A stretch of DNA of 64,000 bases. Origin: Pollenia angustigena. Lineage: Eukaryota > Arthropoda > Insecta > Diptera > Polleniidae. The notes under the pieces were generated by a model. It was not told the DNA's origin, made no database searches, and saw only the letters and a program-made list of their open reading frames with translations. Made by a program: the position numbers and the translations under genes. Each line of letters begins with the position of its first letter. The first letter of the stretch is position 1. Shown here piece by piece: positions 55,401 to 64,000 of the stretch. The stretch spans positions 54,188,308 to 54,252,307 of the forward strand of contig OV884056.1 of the NCBI GenBank assembly GCA_930367215.1. Reading direction: 5' to 3'.

Positions 55401-58400
55401 CGATGACCGCATTTTTTAATCGTAGAAGATTTCTCACACGGGAAAAACTGTACCACGAGTGAGATTCTTCCATAGCACAGCGAAAGACGCTTCTTCAATC
55501 GTTGTGGGAATCGTTTAAGAGGTGGGTAAAGATAACACTGCGTCACAAATTTCCTGCAAAGTCGTGACCAAATGAATCTGAAACCTAATCTTGATGTAAA
55601 ATTGTCCGCTGAATCCGAATATGAAAAAAGAGCAAAATTGCAAAAAAAATCATCAAATTTATAATGAAGTTTGAAATTTTGTCCACTATAACTCTGCCAT
55701 TTATTGACTCATTGACTTTTAAAACCTTTCACGAAAAAGAAAGAAATACATAAACTTTTGAAGATATTTGCATTTCAGTCACATCATCTTTTTTTTTTAA
55801 ACACATATAACGGTTATTTTGGAATATCTCAAAAACTGTTCTACTTTTGATTCAGCGGACAATTTTACATAAAAATTAGGTGTCAGATTCATTTGGTCAA
55901 AAAACTTTCAAGTAGTGTAATCTAGCAAGACTTTCATGTCAATATTCTCTTACAACTCGTGAAATGATTGCCGTATAATTGTTGAAAATATAATTTTACA
56001 GAGAGCAGTAATAGGTTCATTCGATGATGGTTTGACGAAAGATAAACAAAGCGTAAAATTGTTGTTCTTGTACTCTGAAAATAAGCAAAGATTTTCTTAA
56101 GACTTGCGTATTACAGCCGTACCTAAGCAAAAGCATCACGAGTTTTCTAGTTTTTGAATAGAGCGGCCTGAACGCTTTGCAATTGGAAAACCCGATTTTG
56201 ACAGCTCGTTTAGTAGCGAAGTTTTCCGCTATTGTTAATTAATAATGGCAATTAAGCTATTTTTTTGTCAATCTATCGCATTTAGCTCTATTTTTATTTA
56301 TTACTTGTGGGTTTTATTAAACAAGAAAGCTATCACTACTGTTCGTGACACAACGTTGACGCTCTCGCTTTGGTAGGACATATCAGCGTAAAAGCTAAGC
56401 GAAAGAAAACGTTCCGCCTTCCGCTCTTATAAACATTCCAAGATTAAAAAACGAAATTGTCAGAAAATGTAATGTTTTATTCAGACTTTGGAGACTGAAA
56501 AAATCGTCAGTTTTTAGACAAAAATCAGCAAATCGGCACTTTGCTAATTTCGGAACAAAAACCGCCAAAATGACGATAAATCGTCAAATCTGGCAGCCCT
56601 GGATGCAACTATGATTTTTAACACTAGTGATGTAAATGTACAATTAAATGGTTTAGAGCCATTGATAAGTGAACTTCATAACAAAGTTCCATTATCTAGA
56701 GTCTATTATAGAAATAATAACATTGATTTTATGAAGTCTAATAATGTTGTTCTTGCGAGATCGCTTAGAGACTTGGCGTTTGAGGCTTATTGCCGTGAAG
56801 GTACTGATTCAAACTGGAGAACTTATTGTAAATTTAGGAATAGGGCTAAGGCTATTAGAAAGGAGCGAAGAAAATTAGGTTTACGTTTATTTAATACAGC
56901 GGATAATAAGGAGATTTGGAGAAAATTTTAAAATCTTGGTTGTGTGGGAGCAGATTAAAATCCCTTAAATGGAGCTGATGTTGATTACTTAAACAATAGT
57001 TTTCTCTCCAACTTTAGCCCAAGTCGAATACATGATTTTGATTATAATGAAGTGGTCGATGAATTGGAAAATTTTTCTTTTCAAAATGTCACTGAAAATG
57101 AATACTAGCTATAAAAAGGATTAAATCAAACGCTACGGGGCATGATTCTGTACCCATTAAATTTATTAAGCTTATATATCCCCTCATATCAAATATACTC
57201 CTTCATGTTGTGAACACAATTTTCACTGTTTCTACTTTCCCTCCATCTTGGAAATTGGCACGGGTTATACCTATACCAAAGGCAATAGTGAGAAACTGAT
57301 CGCACATTACATATGGAATGTTTTTTTTAAATGGTTTGACAAGCTTATCCATAATCCATACATATCAAGCCATAACCGCGAAAAGAGCGTAAGCGAAATC
57401 ATTTCCAATTTTCGTTTTTATACCCTTCCCCGAAGGTAAGAGGGTATATATAACTTTGTCCTTATGAAAAGCGAAGTTCAAATCCGGTTGTCCGTCAACT
57501 GTATTGAGTTGTGAACCGTTAAATAGGCCATATTTTATTTTAATGGTATTCAAACAACGTTCCTTCATGGTTCAGTTGTCTAGGGGGTTTGTTTAGGTTA
57601 GAAACTGTGAGTCCCATGGTTCGAATCTTGGTTTTTCAAAAAGAAATTTATTTTTAAATTTTTATATGTTCTTAAAACGATTGAAAAAAAATATTTACCA
57701 GTTTTCGCTTTTTAAATCAAATTTATAATGAAGTTTTTAGTATTGTAAATATATATGTGTATGTAAAAATTATTTAGTTCTTGTCTAGTTGCTCTGTGTT
57801 CTGCTCGCACAATGGTGAAGGTTATATAAGATTCGGCACAGCCGAATATAGCACTCTTCCTTGTTTTTTAATAAATAATTTTATTGGCAACACTTGCATC
57901 ATCTCCTAAAATTTCATGGTCACATAGGTACCGTTACGATTTTATAGCAAGAACAACTTTATCGTAAGCGACAAATTTCATTAAAAATTTATATGAAGTA
58001 AAATAAAATTTGATTTTTGGTGCTTACGTTATTTTCGCGGTTAGGGCTCGATATTATAGTTGGACCGTAAAATTTCGATTAAAAACTTGGTTGAGTTTTT
58101 CAATAAATATTGTATTCACCAAAATTAATTTGAAATTCATTTTGCTTAATAATATTAAAAAAAAAAATTAAACAAATAAAGTCTTACACAAAATGTAACA
58201 CTGCTTTAAAAAAAATGCCATTTTGTCTGTGATGCCTCAATAATAATAGAATTAAGTGCCACTGACACTAAAGTAGTCGAAAGATGTAGAATGGAATACA
58301 ACAAAATAGGAACATCTTGTAAAGATGTTGGTTTCTAGCTGTATTTCTTATGGGAAAATTGCAACATCTTTGCAAATTGACAGTAAATGTTGACAAGTGT

Positions 58401-60192
58401 GAAAATACTATAAAACTAACAAAAAAGAACGGAACACAGTCTTAAAGTTCTTGGGTTATCTGTAATAGGCTTTTTACACTTGCTCACTTCTTAAAGCTTC
58501 CTTGATTTTTTTCAAGTTATGAGTTAACATAAATAAGTTTCCCCTGCCTTTAACATAAGCAGAACAATAAGAAATATAGCTCTGTTATTTATAACTTTTT
58601 ATTTAAGAGAAGATTTCTTTTAAATCGTTCAAATAAATCAGAGATATAACAAACGACATCAAAATTATTCCGACTTAATATGCGATAATATCGCTTGTCG
58701 TAGGTTTTAATGCATATTCAAATTTGCATGAAATGCGGCTTAGTGAAGCATGTCGAAGTAAGGTATGTATGTACATATGTACATATTTAAAATCAATTTT
58801 GTGTAATATCGCAGGCTTTTATTAAAACTCGAATGTAAGTATTTAAAATCACAAGAATAACTTAATACAAAGCACTGTTAAATTTGTAATTGTTGAATAT
58901 AGGTATATACCATTAAATTGTAATTTCTTTTATATAAATCACTCCTCTTACCTGATTACAAACACAATATGTTGGTTCATCGGGATCAATTGGATCGGGA
59001 GGCGGGGTATCTTCTCTTGCATTGGCCTGTGCCGACGATTGAGCACCACGGGCTTTACGTTTCTTCTTCTTGCCCGAATTATTGTTGCCAGAACCGGCAC
59101 CAGTGTTCGTTCCACCACCAGTAATGCCGCCATTACCCGAACCAGAACCACTGCCACCCAAACTGGCTGAACCAGCCGAAGGACCCGCTTGATTTTGTCC
59201 TGAATTCTTTTTTAGTGAACCCGTGCCCACAGAGGATTTTTGTGTTAAATTACGATCAGCGCTATTGCTGCCACCACCTTCATTGGCGGAGTTTGATTCG
59301 TTCCCACCCAATTCCATATTACTAGCAGTATCATTACGGCGCCTTGAACGTTTGCTATTCGAACGTTGATTTTCTAAACAGCCACCCAATGTCAAGTTGC
59401 TATTATTGGCATTCGGGTTATTACCCCCTGATAAAACATTGCCATTACCCGAACGTTCGGAATTCGGGGTAGAATTGCCACCGCCACTGGCAGAGTTTAA
59501 AACAGAATTAGAAACGTTATAGCCTAAAATATTGAAGATAGTGTTATTCATAGTATTTTAAATTAAAAATAACTTACAAACTTACCATTAGTATTTCCTG
59601 CACCACAAACAACACTTTCACTTGCCCTTGAAGGACTTTGGGTACGAGATTGTTTCTGCGGTGTAGGTGCACTACAATCATCAATTTGCATTTGCATAAC
59701 TTCATCTTTTTCCTCTTTTATATCGAGATTCTTTTGATCCGTGTCCAGTTGGCGAGTTTTGTAATCTATCAGTTCCTGCAATTGTGTGACAATCTGCATT
59801 TTTTCATCGCCCAATTCTTGAGCTTGTATCAAACTCTGTTGCATACGGGTAACAGAGCGTGCTCTTCTGCCAGAATTGGATTCACTGCAATTTTGCAGAG
59901 ATCTCCATAAATCATAATAATGGTCTACATCACGCAGAAGGTCTTAAAAAGAGAAAAACAAATAAACAAATAACTCAATAACCTCAAAAATTTACCAAAT
60001 TTTCGGCAACTTTATAAATTTTTGAAGACAGCATTGGACAGCATAATGTCTGCTTAAGTAAATTTACTTACTTCGGTATTGGACATCAATATCCCGTATA
60101 CGTGAAAGATGTCGTTGTACATCATCTGGTAAATTTTCAACCGAATCAATATAATTGTCCACATAAGTGGCCGAGTACAAAGCCTCATCCAT
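49265..60192 (-). CDS. Ing1: Inhibitor of growth (ING) family PHD-finger protein, four exons
   Basis: Histone H3K4me3 reader that brings deacetylase or acetyltransferase complexes to chromatin; nuclear. Minus-strand exons: 60072-60192, 59586-59942, 58952-59523 and 49265-49471. All are GT-AG, phases agree, and the total is 1257 nt (418 residues). The start is fixed by an in-frame TGA 14 codons upstream of the ATG. Residues 1-130 are the ING domain ([24 protein letters not shown]..., [33 protein letters not shown]: a helical coiled dimerisation region). Residues about 155-340 are a long disordered Asn/Gly/Ser-rich insert with an SKRSRRR and a KKKKRKAR nuclear signal. The PHD finger spans exon 3/4 (YCVCNQ | [11 protein letters not shown]...WFHFSCV...WYCPNC), all eight C4HC3 zinc ligands present, followed by a short basic/acidic tail. 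The 9.5-kb last intron holds a copia element, a LINE and MITEs. Confidence 0.95.
49472..50223. repeat. Ing1 intron 3, small hairpin MITE and spacer
   Basis: At 49849-49930 is an 82-bp element with inverted ends ACACTGTGCAATTTGAAAAA / TTTTTTTCAAATTGCACAGT, each next to a TA. The 49847-50029 and 49803-50018 frames run through it. The remainder is AT-rich. Confidence 0.55.
50408..50603 (+). repeat. Copia-type 5' LTR
   Basis: 196 bp, TG...CA ends, AT-rich, with an AATAAAATTATATATAAAAT region that could supply promoter and poly(A) signals. Confidence 0.93.
50604..50620 (+). promoter_or_regulatory. Primer-binding site matching the middle of initiator tRNA-Met
   Basis: GGTTATGGGCCCAG is the complement of the anticodon stem-loop of tRNAi-Met (CTGGGCCCATAACC), not of a tRNA 3' end. 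This is the half-tRNA priming known from Drosophila copia. Confidence 0.82.
50701..51390 (+). pseudogene. Copia gag, frameshifted and fused to RT by deletion
   Basis: ATG at 50701 starts a UBN2/copia-type capsid: [20 protein letters not shown], an [13 protein letters not shown] helix and [13 protein letters not shown] one-base shift near 51110 ends the first frame at 51144. The protein continues in the frame of 51186-51467 ([16 protein letters not shown]..., [10 protein letters not shown]) up to an Asn/Lys-rich stretch. At about 51385 the sequence jumps into pol. The CCHC zinc knuckle that should follow is gone. Confidence 0.82.
51392..52495 (+). pseudogene. Copia reverse transcriptase and first part of RNase H
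   Basis: Copia RT in one open frame: [83 protein letters not shown] (first Asp), [14 protein letters not shown] and [11 protein letters not shown] (YVDD active site), then the thumb and connection with [19 protein letters not shown]. RNase H starts at LEGYA and is cut by a LINE tail after 52495. Protease and integrase, normally before this point, are deleted. The frame itself has no stop, consistent with a young copy. Confidence 0.88.
52496..52962 (+). mobile_element. I-group LINE tail (467 bp) nested in copia RNase H
   Basis: A 14-bp duplication, TAGAAGGTTATGCA, flanks it (52482-52495, 52963-52976). It ends in an (AATA)n tail. A frame at 52498-52812 encodes the C-terminal zinc knuckle of I-type LINEs ([21 protein letters not shown]2CX7HX4C) and then stops. 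It is strongly 5'-truncated. The insertion plus duplication adds 481 nt, exactly the frame difference between the two copia pol parts. Confidence 0.88.
52963..53423 (+). pseudogene. Copia RNase H, distal part
   Basis: Continues the copia frame after the LINE tail: [19 protein letters not shown] (first catalytic Asp), [21 protein letters not shown] (catalytic Glu), [10 protein letters not shown] (Asp) and [13 protein letters not shown] (His/Asp), then the [16 protein letters not shown]-terminus. All RNase H acidic residues are present. The stop is at 53421-53423 and the purine tract and 3' LTR follow within 35 bp. Confidence 0.87.
53458..53653 (+). repeat. Copia-type 3' LTR
   Basis: 196 bp, no difference from the 5' LTR that I can find by eye; ends CCAACA followed by ATATG. 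Confidence 0.93.
53981..54683. mobile_element. Foldback MITE (703 bp) with TAA target duplication
   Basis: Inverted ends CGCTGGGTCTCCACGTAGCA followed by ATTTTTATTGCC, and GGCAATAAATATTGCTACGT-GGAGACCCGGGG read in reverse. TAA stands at 53978-53980 and 54684-54686. A 3-bp TWA duplication suggests PIF/Harbinger. The subterminal parts are rich in GCAATAA/TTATTGC. No transposase; the minus frame 54511-54738 only crosses the right arm. Confidence 0.78.
54684..54895 (+). repeat. Spacer with a tRNA-like repeat fragment
   Basis: About 54778-54830 reads CCGAGTTGTTAAGTTGTCTC...ATTCGAATCCCAAAAAG, followed by a T-rich stretch: a decayed relative of the tRNA-like repeat at 57417-57870. Confidence 0.4.
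54896..57290 (+). mobile_element. Jockey-like LINE fragment split by a hAT-like element
   Basis: Part 1 (about 54896-55152) encodes the end of an endonuclease ([26 protein letters not shown], a [12 protein letters not shown] linker). Part 2 (56602-about 57290) continues with [13 protein letters not shown], the [15 protein letters not shown] linker typical of the EN-RT junction, then a decayed start of RT with several stops ([35 protein letters not shown]). The 1457-nt insertion plus duplication explains the frame change exactly. The element ends where the next repeat begins. Confidence 0.78.
55153..56601. mobile_element. hAT-like element (1449 bp) with 8-bp target duplication
   Basis: Inverted ends CAGGGCTGCCAGAT and ATCTGGCAGCCCTG, flanked by GATGCAAC at 55145-55152 and 56602-56609. 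Subterminal repeats of AAATCGTCA/TGACGATT type occur on both sides. An internal phrase (GATTCAGCGGACAATTTTAC and the inverse near 55592) forms an inner palindrome. No transposase is recognised, including in the minus frame 55271-55546. It is a non-autonomous hAT. Confidence 0.87.
57417..57870 (+). repeat. Dispersed repeat with an internal tRNA-like (SINE-like) segment
   Basis: Begins TTTATACCCTTCCCCGAAGG...GGGTATATATAAC and ends TTATATAAGATTCGGCACAG-CCGAATATAGCACTCTTCC. The middle (about 57565-57635) reads TTCATGGTTCAGTTGTCTAG, then GGTTCGAATCTTGG, which resemble pol III A and B boxes about 50 nt apart. An opposite-strand copy is at 47040-47440. It may be a tRNA-derived SINE or a repeat that captured one. 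Confidence 0.55.
57871..58951. other. Ing1 intron 3, distal part
   Basis: Contains a relative of the CACACTTGTCAACAT repeat (about 58225-58415). The rest is AT-rich without a recognisable feature, up to the exon 3 donor at 58951. Confidence 0.45.
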
Positions 60193-61629
60193 TTTTTCCC
60201 ACAGTTCAGCCAGTATTGATGGTAACGCAATTCAATCAATCAATTTCGATTTATAACTATATTTGCAAAAAAATAATAATTGCGCGTCTTTTGCACATCT
60301 AATACCATTTGCTGCTGTTTTCGTTTCTATTACAGCGCTCCGTTCGCTTGTGCTTATTTTTTCCTTTTATATTTTATTGTAAATTTTATTAGTGTTGTAT
60401 AAAGTCCCAATACACACAATTACTTTTGTATTTTTCGTATACTTCCTATTTGGAAAGTAGTACGCAAACAAAAACACTGTACTTTTTTTCAATTTGACTC
60501 CCGGATAATTGGTTTAATTCCACTTATTTAATTTATAAAAATTTCACTTCAAATGTATTATTTTACGTTTTTGAATAACTCAATTTTATTAATATTAGGT
60601 TTTTATTTGCTTAACGTTTGTTAATTTATCAAAATATTTACTTATTGAGTAACGAGTTGTTTTAAGGTTTTTCGAATACTTTCTTTTCAACTCGGTTTCT
60701 GTGGTTGCCATGTAAATGGCAGTATTTTTAAAGTTGCCATATTTGTGACTATATAACACTAATTTTCACTGGGCTTACATGTCATTTTCAGACATATATT
60801 TTTTAACTTTAATATTTGCGACCTCAATTTACTTTGTCGATTTTAGACCAATGTCAGGTTTTAATAATTCTTAATTATATCATACCGAGATTGCTTTCAA
60901 TATTAAATCTGGAATATTTTCCCAAACTGTTACTGTATTAAATTTTTGTTTTTAGATTTAAGCATTTATTTTTGCCTTAATTTTAGATTTGAAATTTGAC
61001 TTTTTTACACTTTTGTAATCTTTTTTTGCATAAGTTTGGAAATATGTATTTTTTTGATTTTTCAAACAATTTATAACACGATTTTAAAAAATCTTAATTT
61101 TTCCAGTTACAACCTTTTTACCTTTGAGGTTTTACGATATCTTTAACATTTGAGTCTGAATATGAATTTTTGAGCATTTTTATCTTAAAAGATTATTGCT
61201 TGTGACTTAATAATTTAATCTTAAAATCAAATTTTGATTTTTTTGTAATTATCTTATTTAACCTTTCATCAGTTTTTTCTATTTTAAGCAAATGTTATGG
61301 CTATTATAATAATTTTGCGTTAGCTGTTATCGGGCATGTAACCACAGAGTATGCAGAGGCGTCACGAGACAGAAAATATTGTGTTTTTGTATGTCTTTTT
61401 CTTCGAAAGCTGCCCTTTTTGCGTTTTTTGTTATGATTATGCAATTTGTGTATATAGAAGCGGCCTGTTTTTACGCATTGTCACTTCACTAACAAAAAAC
61501 TTCTTTCTCTTTCTTCGAAAGCTGCCCTCGCAAATGATTTAGGCACTTTTTTCATCTCTGTATACTTTGTGCATGTAACAGACGCTTTTTGAAAGTTAAT
61601 ATTGCTATCTGTCAACTCAATTCTAACTC
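60193..61629. other. Ing1 upstream region and spacer
   Basis: Includes the Ing1 5' flank. TTCTTCGAAAGCTGCCCT occurs twice (about 61401 and 61512) as a short direct repeat. No promoter motif can be called with confidence and no gene is supported; the frame 61351-61542 has no recognisable signature. Confidence 0.35.
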
Positions 61630-61801
61630 CCCGTCTACAACTGACATGATTTGCTGTTATAACATGATGTTATAAAAGCGTTGCTAAAACATTTGCATTA
61701 ACAACCGTGTTACATGAGGAAACCTCTAAAATTATGAGTCAATATTTAACACTAACATCATTTTAGTGTTAATGTAAAGCATTTCATGTCAGTTGTAGAC
61801 T
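61630..61801. mobile_element. MITE 'GTCTACAACTGACATG', copy 2 (uninterrupted)
   Basis: CCGTCTACAACTGACATGAT to TTTCATGTCAGTTGTAGAC, with the same internal palindrome as copy 1 at 15659-15905 but without the nested hairpin. Confidence 0.78.
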
Positions 61802-63559
61802 GTATGTAACTTTAGCTAACGCGAAGTTGTAATAATGGCCCTTAAAATTGTTGTATGTATGTTGTATAAATTTTTAGCGATATTATCAAATTATTTTAAT
61901 TTTAGTCGATTTTCATAATACACAATTTTTTTCTTAATTTATTCTAGACAGTTTTCTATTTTATATATGTATATATAAATTTGTGGCTTCCCTTATCTTT
62001 TTATATTCAAGCTATTTACTATTGGTTATTTATTTCACTAACAACTAATGACCTCGTTAGCCGAGCGTTGCTGTTCCCATAACGTACCGTACTTGAACTT
62101 GTAGAACATGTAAAAACGTGTCTTCAGTTTTTCACATACATAAACAAAAAAACATAAGAATACATAACATGGGGTCTTTAACAGACAATTTTTTGTCAAG
62201 TCAAACGTCAAAGTCTATATAAAGAACACTTAACTTTTTGTCATGAAGTTTTACGTCTATTATGACAAAAAATCGTAAGGTGTACCCCATGTAAAACAAC
62301 GCAAACAGTGATGGAAACTATTCAACTGGTTATTGCTGTGCAGAAAACGTACCAAACTATTTAAACGATATTAAAACAGTATTTTGTGTATATATAAAAA
62401 CATTAATAATGAGTTATTTGATATGATTATAGATTTAAAATAGGCAAATGTAAATGTGCATTTTATAAATGTGCATACACACAACAATTGCTTAGTATAA
62501 TATAAAGCATATTGTATATTTCACATTTCTATTGTATAAATTTATATATCTCTACAAACTTCTTTTGTTTTGCTTTTTCTATATACCAAAAATGAACAGC
62601 TGATTCATACGGTACATATTCAGTACAGTTACGTTCGCCTAATTCAGCCTTAATACTTAGCACTTAAGGCCGTGTCATATACAATTCGTCGCTTTGTGTG
62701 ACGTTTCTAACTTTGACAAAAACGGGTAAAGCAAAGCTGTATGACACAATAAAAACTTTTACTATACTAACGCATTGTTTGTTTACCTATAAAAGCGGTT
62801 GGTAGCTTTAATTATTTGCTATAAAAATAATAGTTGAATTTGACAAAAAAAAAAAAAAGGAAAACTAAACAATAAAATTGTTCATTTTATGTATTGTAGA
62901 ATTATATTACCAATGTGTATGTGAAGGTAAAATGTAACAAGAAAATACAAAATAATAGTCTGGTGGTGTATGAAGTCATTTCTGAATAATTGAAGGAATA
63001 GGACTATTACAAAAAAGCTTTATAAAATACATAACTGAAATTTGGCTCATAGAATAAATTCGAAAAATAAAAAATTTGAATAAAATTAATATTTTTATCT
63101 AAAAAAAAAAGAACTCAAACTTAAACAAATTAATATAAATTTTAATAATAAAGGTCGAATAAGAAAAAAATTATATTAATAAATAATTTTTGTAATTTTA
63201 TTTTAGTGCTTATTAAATTCATTAATTTAATTCTTTTACTACAATTATAATTTGCTACCATTTCACAAATTTAATTTCTTTCTCACACAATTTGCTTTTA
63301 TATTTTTCTTTTTTGTTTCTTTTTTCTCAATTGATAACCAAATTTGACGTTTTATGTAAGCAATAATTGCCAACGAAAATGGTCTAACAATTATTGCAAC
63401 ACAAATTGTCGGCAATAAATATGTACAAGAAATTGCTGTCCACATTAAAGATAACATAATTTTGACATTAACTGCAATATATGTCGCAATAATTATCTCT
63501 GGTATAGACGGGTAGATAGGCTAAGTATGTTCACATTTCTATTGAATGACAGTTGACCA
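61802..63559. repeat. Spacer with three repeat fragments
   Basis: 62169-62291 is a hairpin (ATGGGGTCTTTAACAGAC... / ...GGTGTACCCCAT) related to 11522-11666. 62960-63080 repeats 27820-27960. 63085-63517 repeats the right half of 12549-13518, including the end TTATCTCTGGTATAGACGGG. No gene is supported. Confidence 0.55.
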
Positions 63560-63814
63560 ATATTTAAATTGAAACCATTGTGCGACTTATTGCATAATAT
63601 ACCAGCTAGAAACTTGAGGATAATTGACACATTTAAAGTTCCAGTTCATCGTACTAATTATGCTCTTAATGGCACTTTAACGAGAGCATTTAATTATATT
63701 AATAAATTAAATATATGCCTTCGAAAAAAATCTAAATCGCATATAGGTTAGTTGCATAGTCTGTAAGGAACTTTGTTTTCCATAGACTGAAATAAATAAA
63801 ATAAAATAAAACGG
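63560..63814 (+). mobile_element. Jockey-like LINE 3' end
   Basis: The frame 63569-63751 contains RNLRIIDTFKVPVHRTNYALNG (written here in part), the conserved end of Jockey-type RT proteins; compare the FRTNYAMADP motif near the end of 44437-46242. The 3' UTR follows and the tail is (AATAAA/AATAA)n at about 63790-63812. It is strongly 5'-truncated. Confidence 0.65.
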
Positions 63815-64000
63815 AAATAATATGACGAATACCATATACAATAATACTGCAAGTGTATTGGCCGCTTAACTGATCGTCAAAGCGTGCAAAAAGATGAAAG
63901 TCGTCTTACTTTTTGCTTCATACTGCGTTAAAAGTACTTTATGTGACATGTTTCGTATAAGTAATTAAAAAAAATGTATTAAAAATGCTTATTATTTATT

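Noticed and set aside
55271..55546. 91-codon minus ORF in the 1449-bp hAT-like element
   Set aside because: I see no transposase motif, and it spans an internal palindrome.
57550..57640. A functional tRNA gene
   Set aside because: A- and B-box-like sequences are present, but I could not form a full acceptor stem and the segment lies inside a dispersed repeat.
60054..60239. 61-codon minus ORF overlapping Ing1 exon 1
   Set aside because: Its frame differs from the ING domain frame, which starts at 60192 and is conserved.

Overview
The window is nuclear DNA of a higher fly (Diptera, Schizophora; the TE load and AT-richness suggest a calyptrate such as a blow fly or muscid, but I cannot name the species). 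It is very AT-rich, with small exons, GTAAGT-type introns and dense transposable-element (TE) debris. There are no bacterial features, CRISPR arrays or intact tRNA/rRNA genes.

Five host genes can be modelled from sequence: the 3' end of a METTL4-like MT-A70 methyltransferase (+, 2-421); a complete four-exon chaperonin subunit CCT3/CCT-gamma (-, 8236-10337, 548 aa); a GPKOW/MOS2-like G-patch/KOW splicing factor (+, 16077-20055, three exons, 583 aa); a complete three-exon ARL6IP1 (-, 23854-30387, 200 aa); and a complete four-exon ING-family PHD protein Ing1 (-, 49265-60192, 418 aa). All reading frames close exactly across the proposed splice sites. As I recall, the Drosophila orthologues all lie on chromosome arm 3R, so the window probably reflects conserved Muller element E gene content. 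They are housekeeping genes (RNA methylation, protein folding, splicing, ER shaping, chromatin) and do not form one pathway.

The rest is layered TE debris. Region by region: 422-5160 degenerate repeats, MITEs (short non-autonomous DNA transposons) and a gypsy-like pol tail; 5161-7789 a PIF/Harbinger transposase pseudogene split by three insertions; 10.4-16.0 kb foldback MITEs, one nested in another; 17.0-19.2 kb the repeat-filled second GPKOW intron; 20-23.8 kb a paired MITE and sparse AT-rich DNA; 24-29.8 kb the Arl6IP1 intron with a 980-bp hAT-like element; 30.55-32.49 kb a 1.94-kb hAT-like element directly upstream of Arl6IP1; 33.3-34.5 kb a foldback element with a 367-bp tandem duplication; 35.8-39.15 kb a LOA/I-group LINE broken by a 173-bp hAT MITE; 40-44 kb composite MITEs and a Helitron helicase remnant; 44.0-46.3 kb a Jockey-like LINE with a nearly intact reverse transcriptase; 50.4-53.65 kb a copia-type LTR element with identical LTRs, an internal deletion and a nested LINE tail; 53.98-54.68 kb a foldback MITE; 54.9-57.3 kb a LINE split by a 1449-bp hAT-like element; 57.4-57.9 kb a dispersed repeat with a tRNA-like segment; 61.6-64 kb more MITEs and a LINE 3' end.

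The most informative observations are the insertions whose order can be read exactly from target-site duplications and restored frames, the gene structures interrupted by them, and the tRNA-like repeat family. I found no convincing new molecular system.
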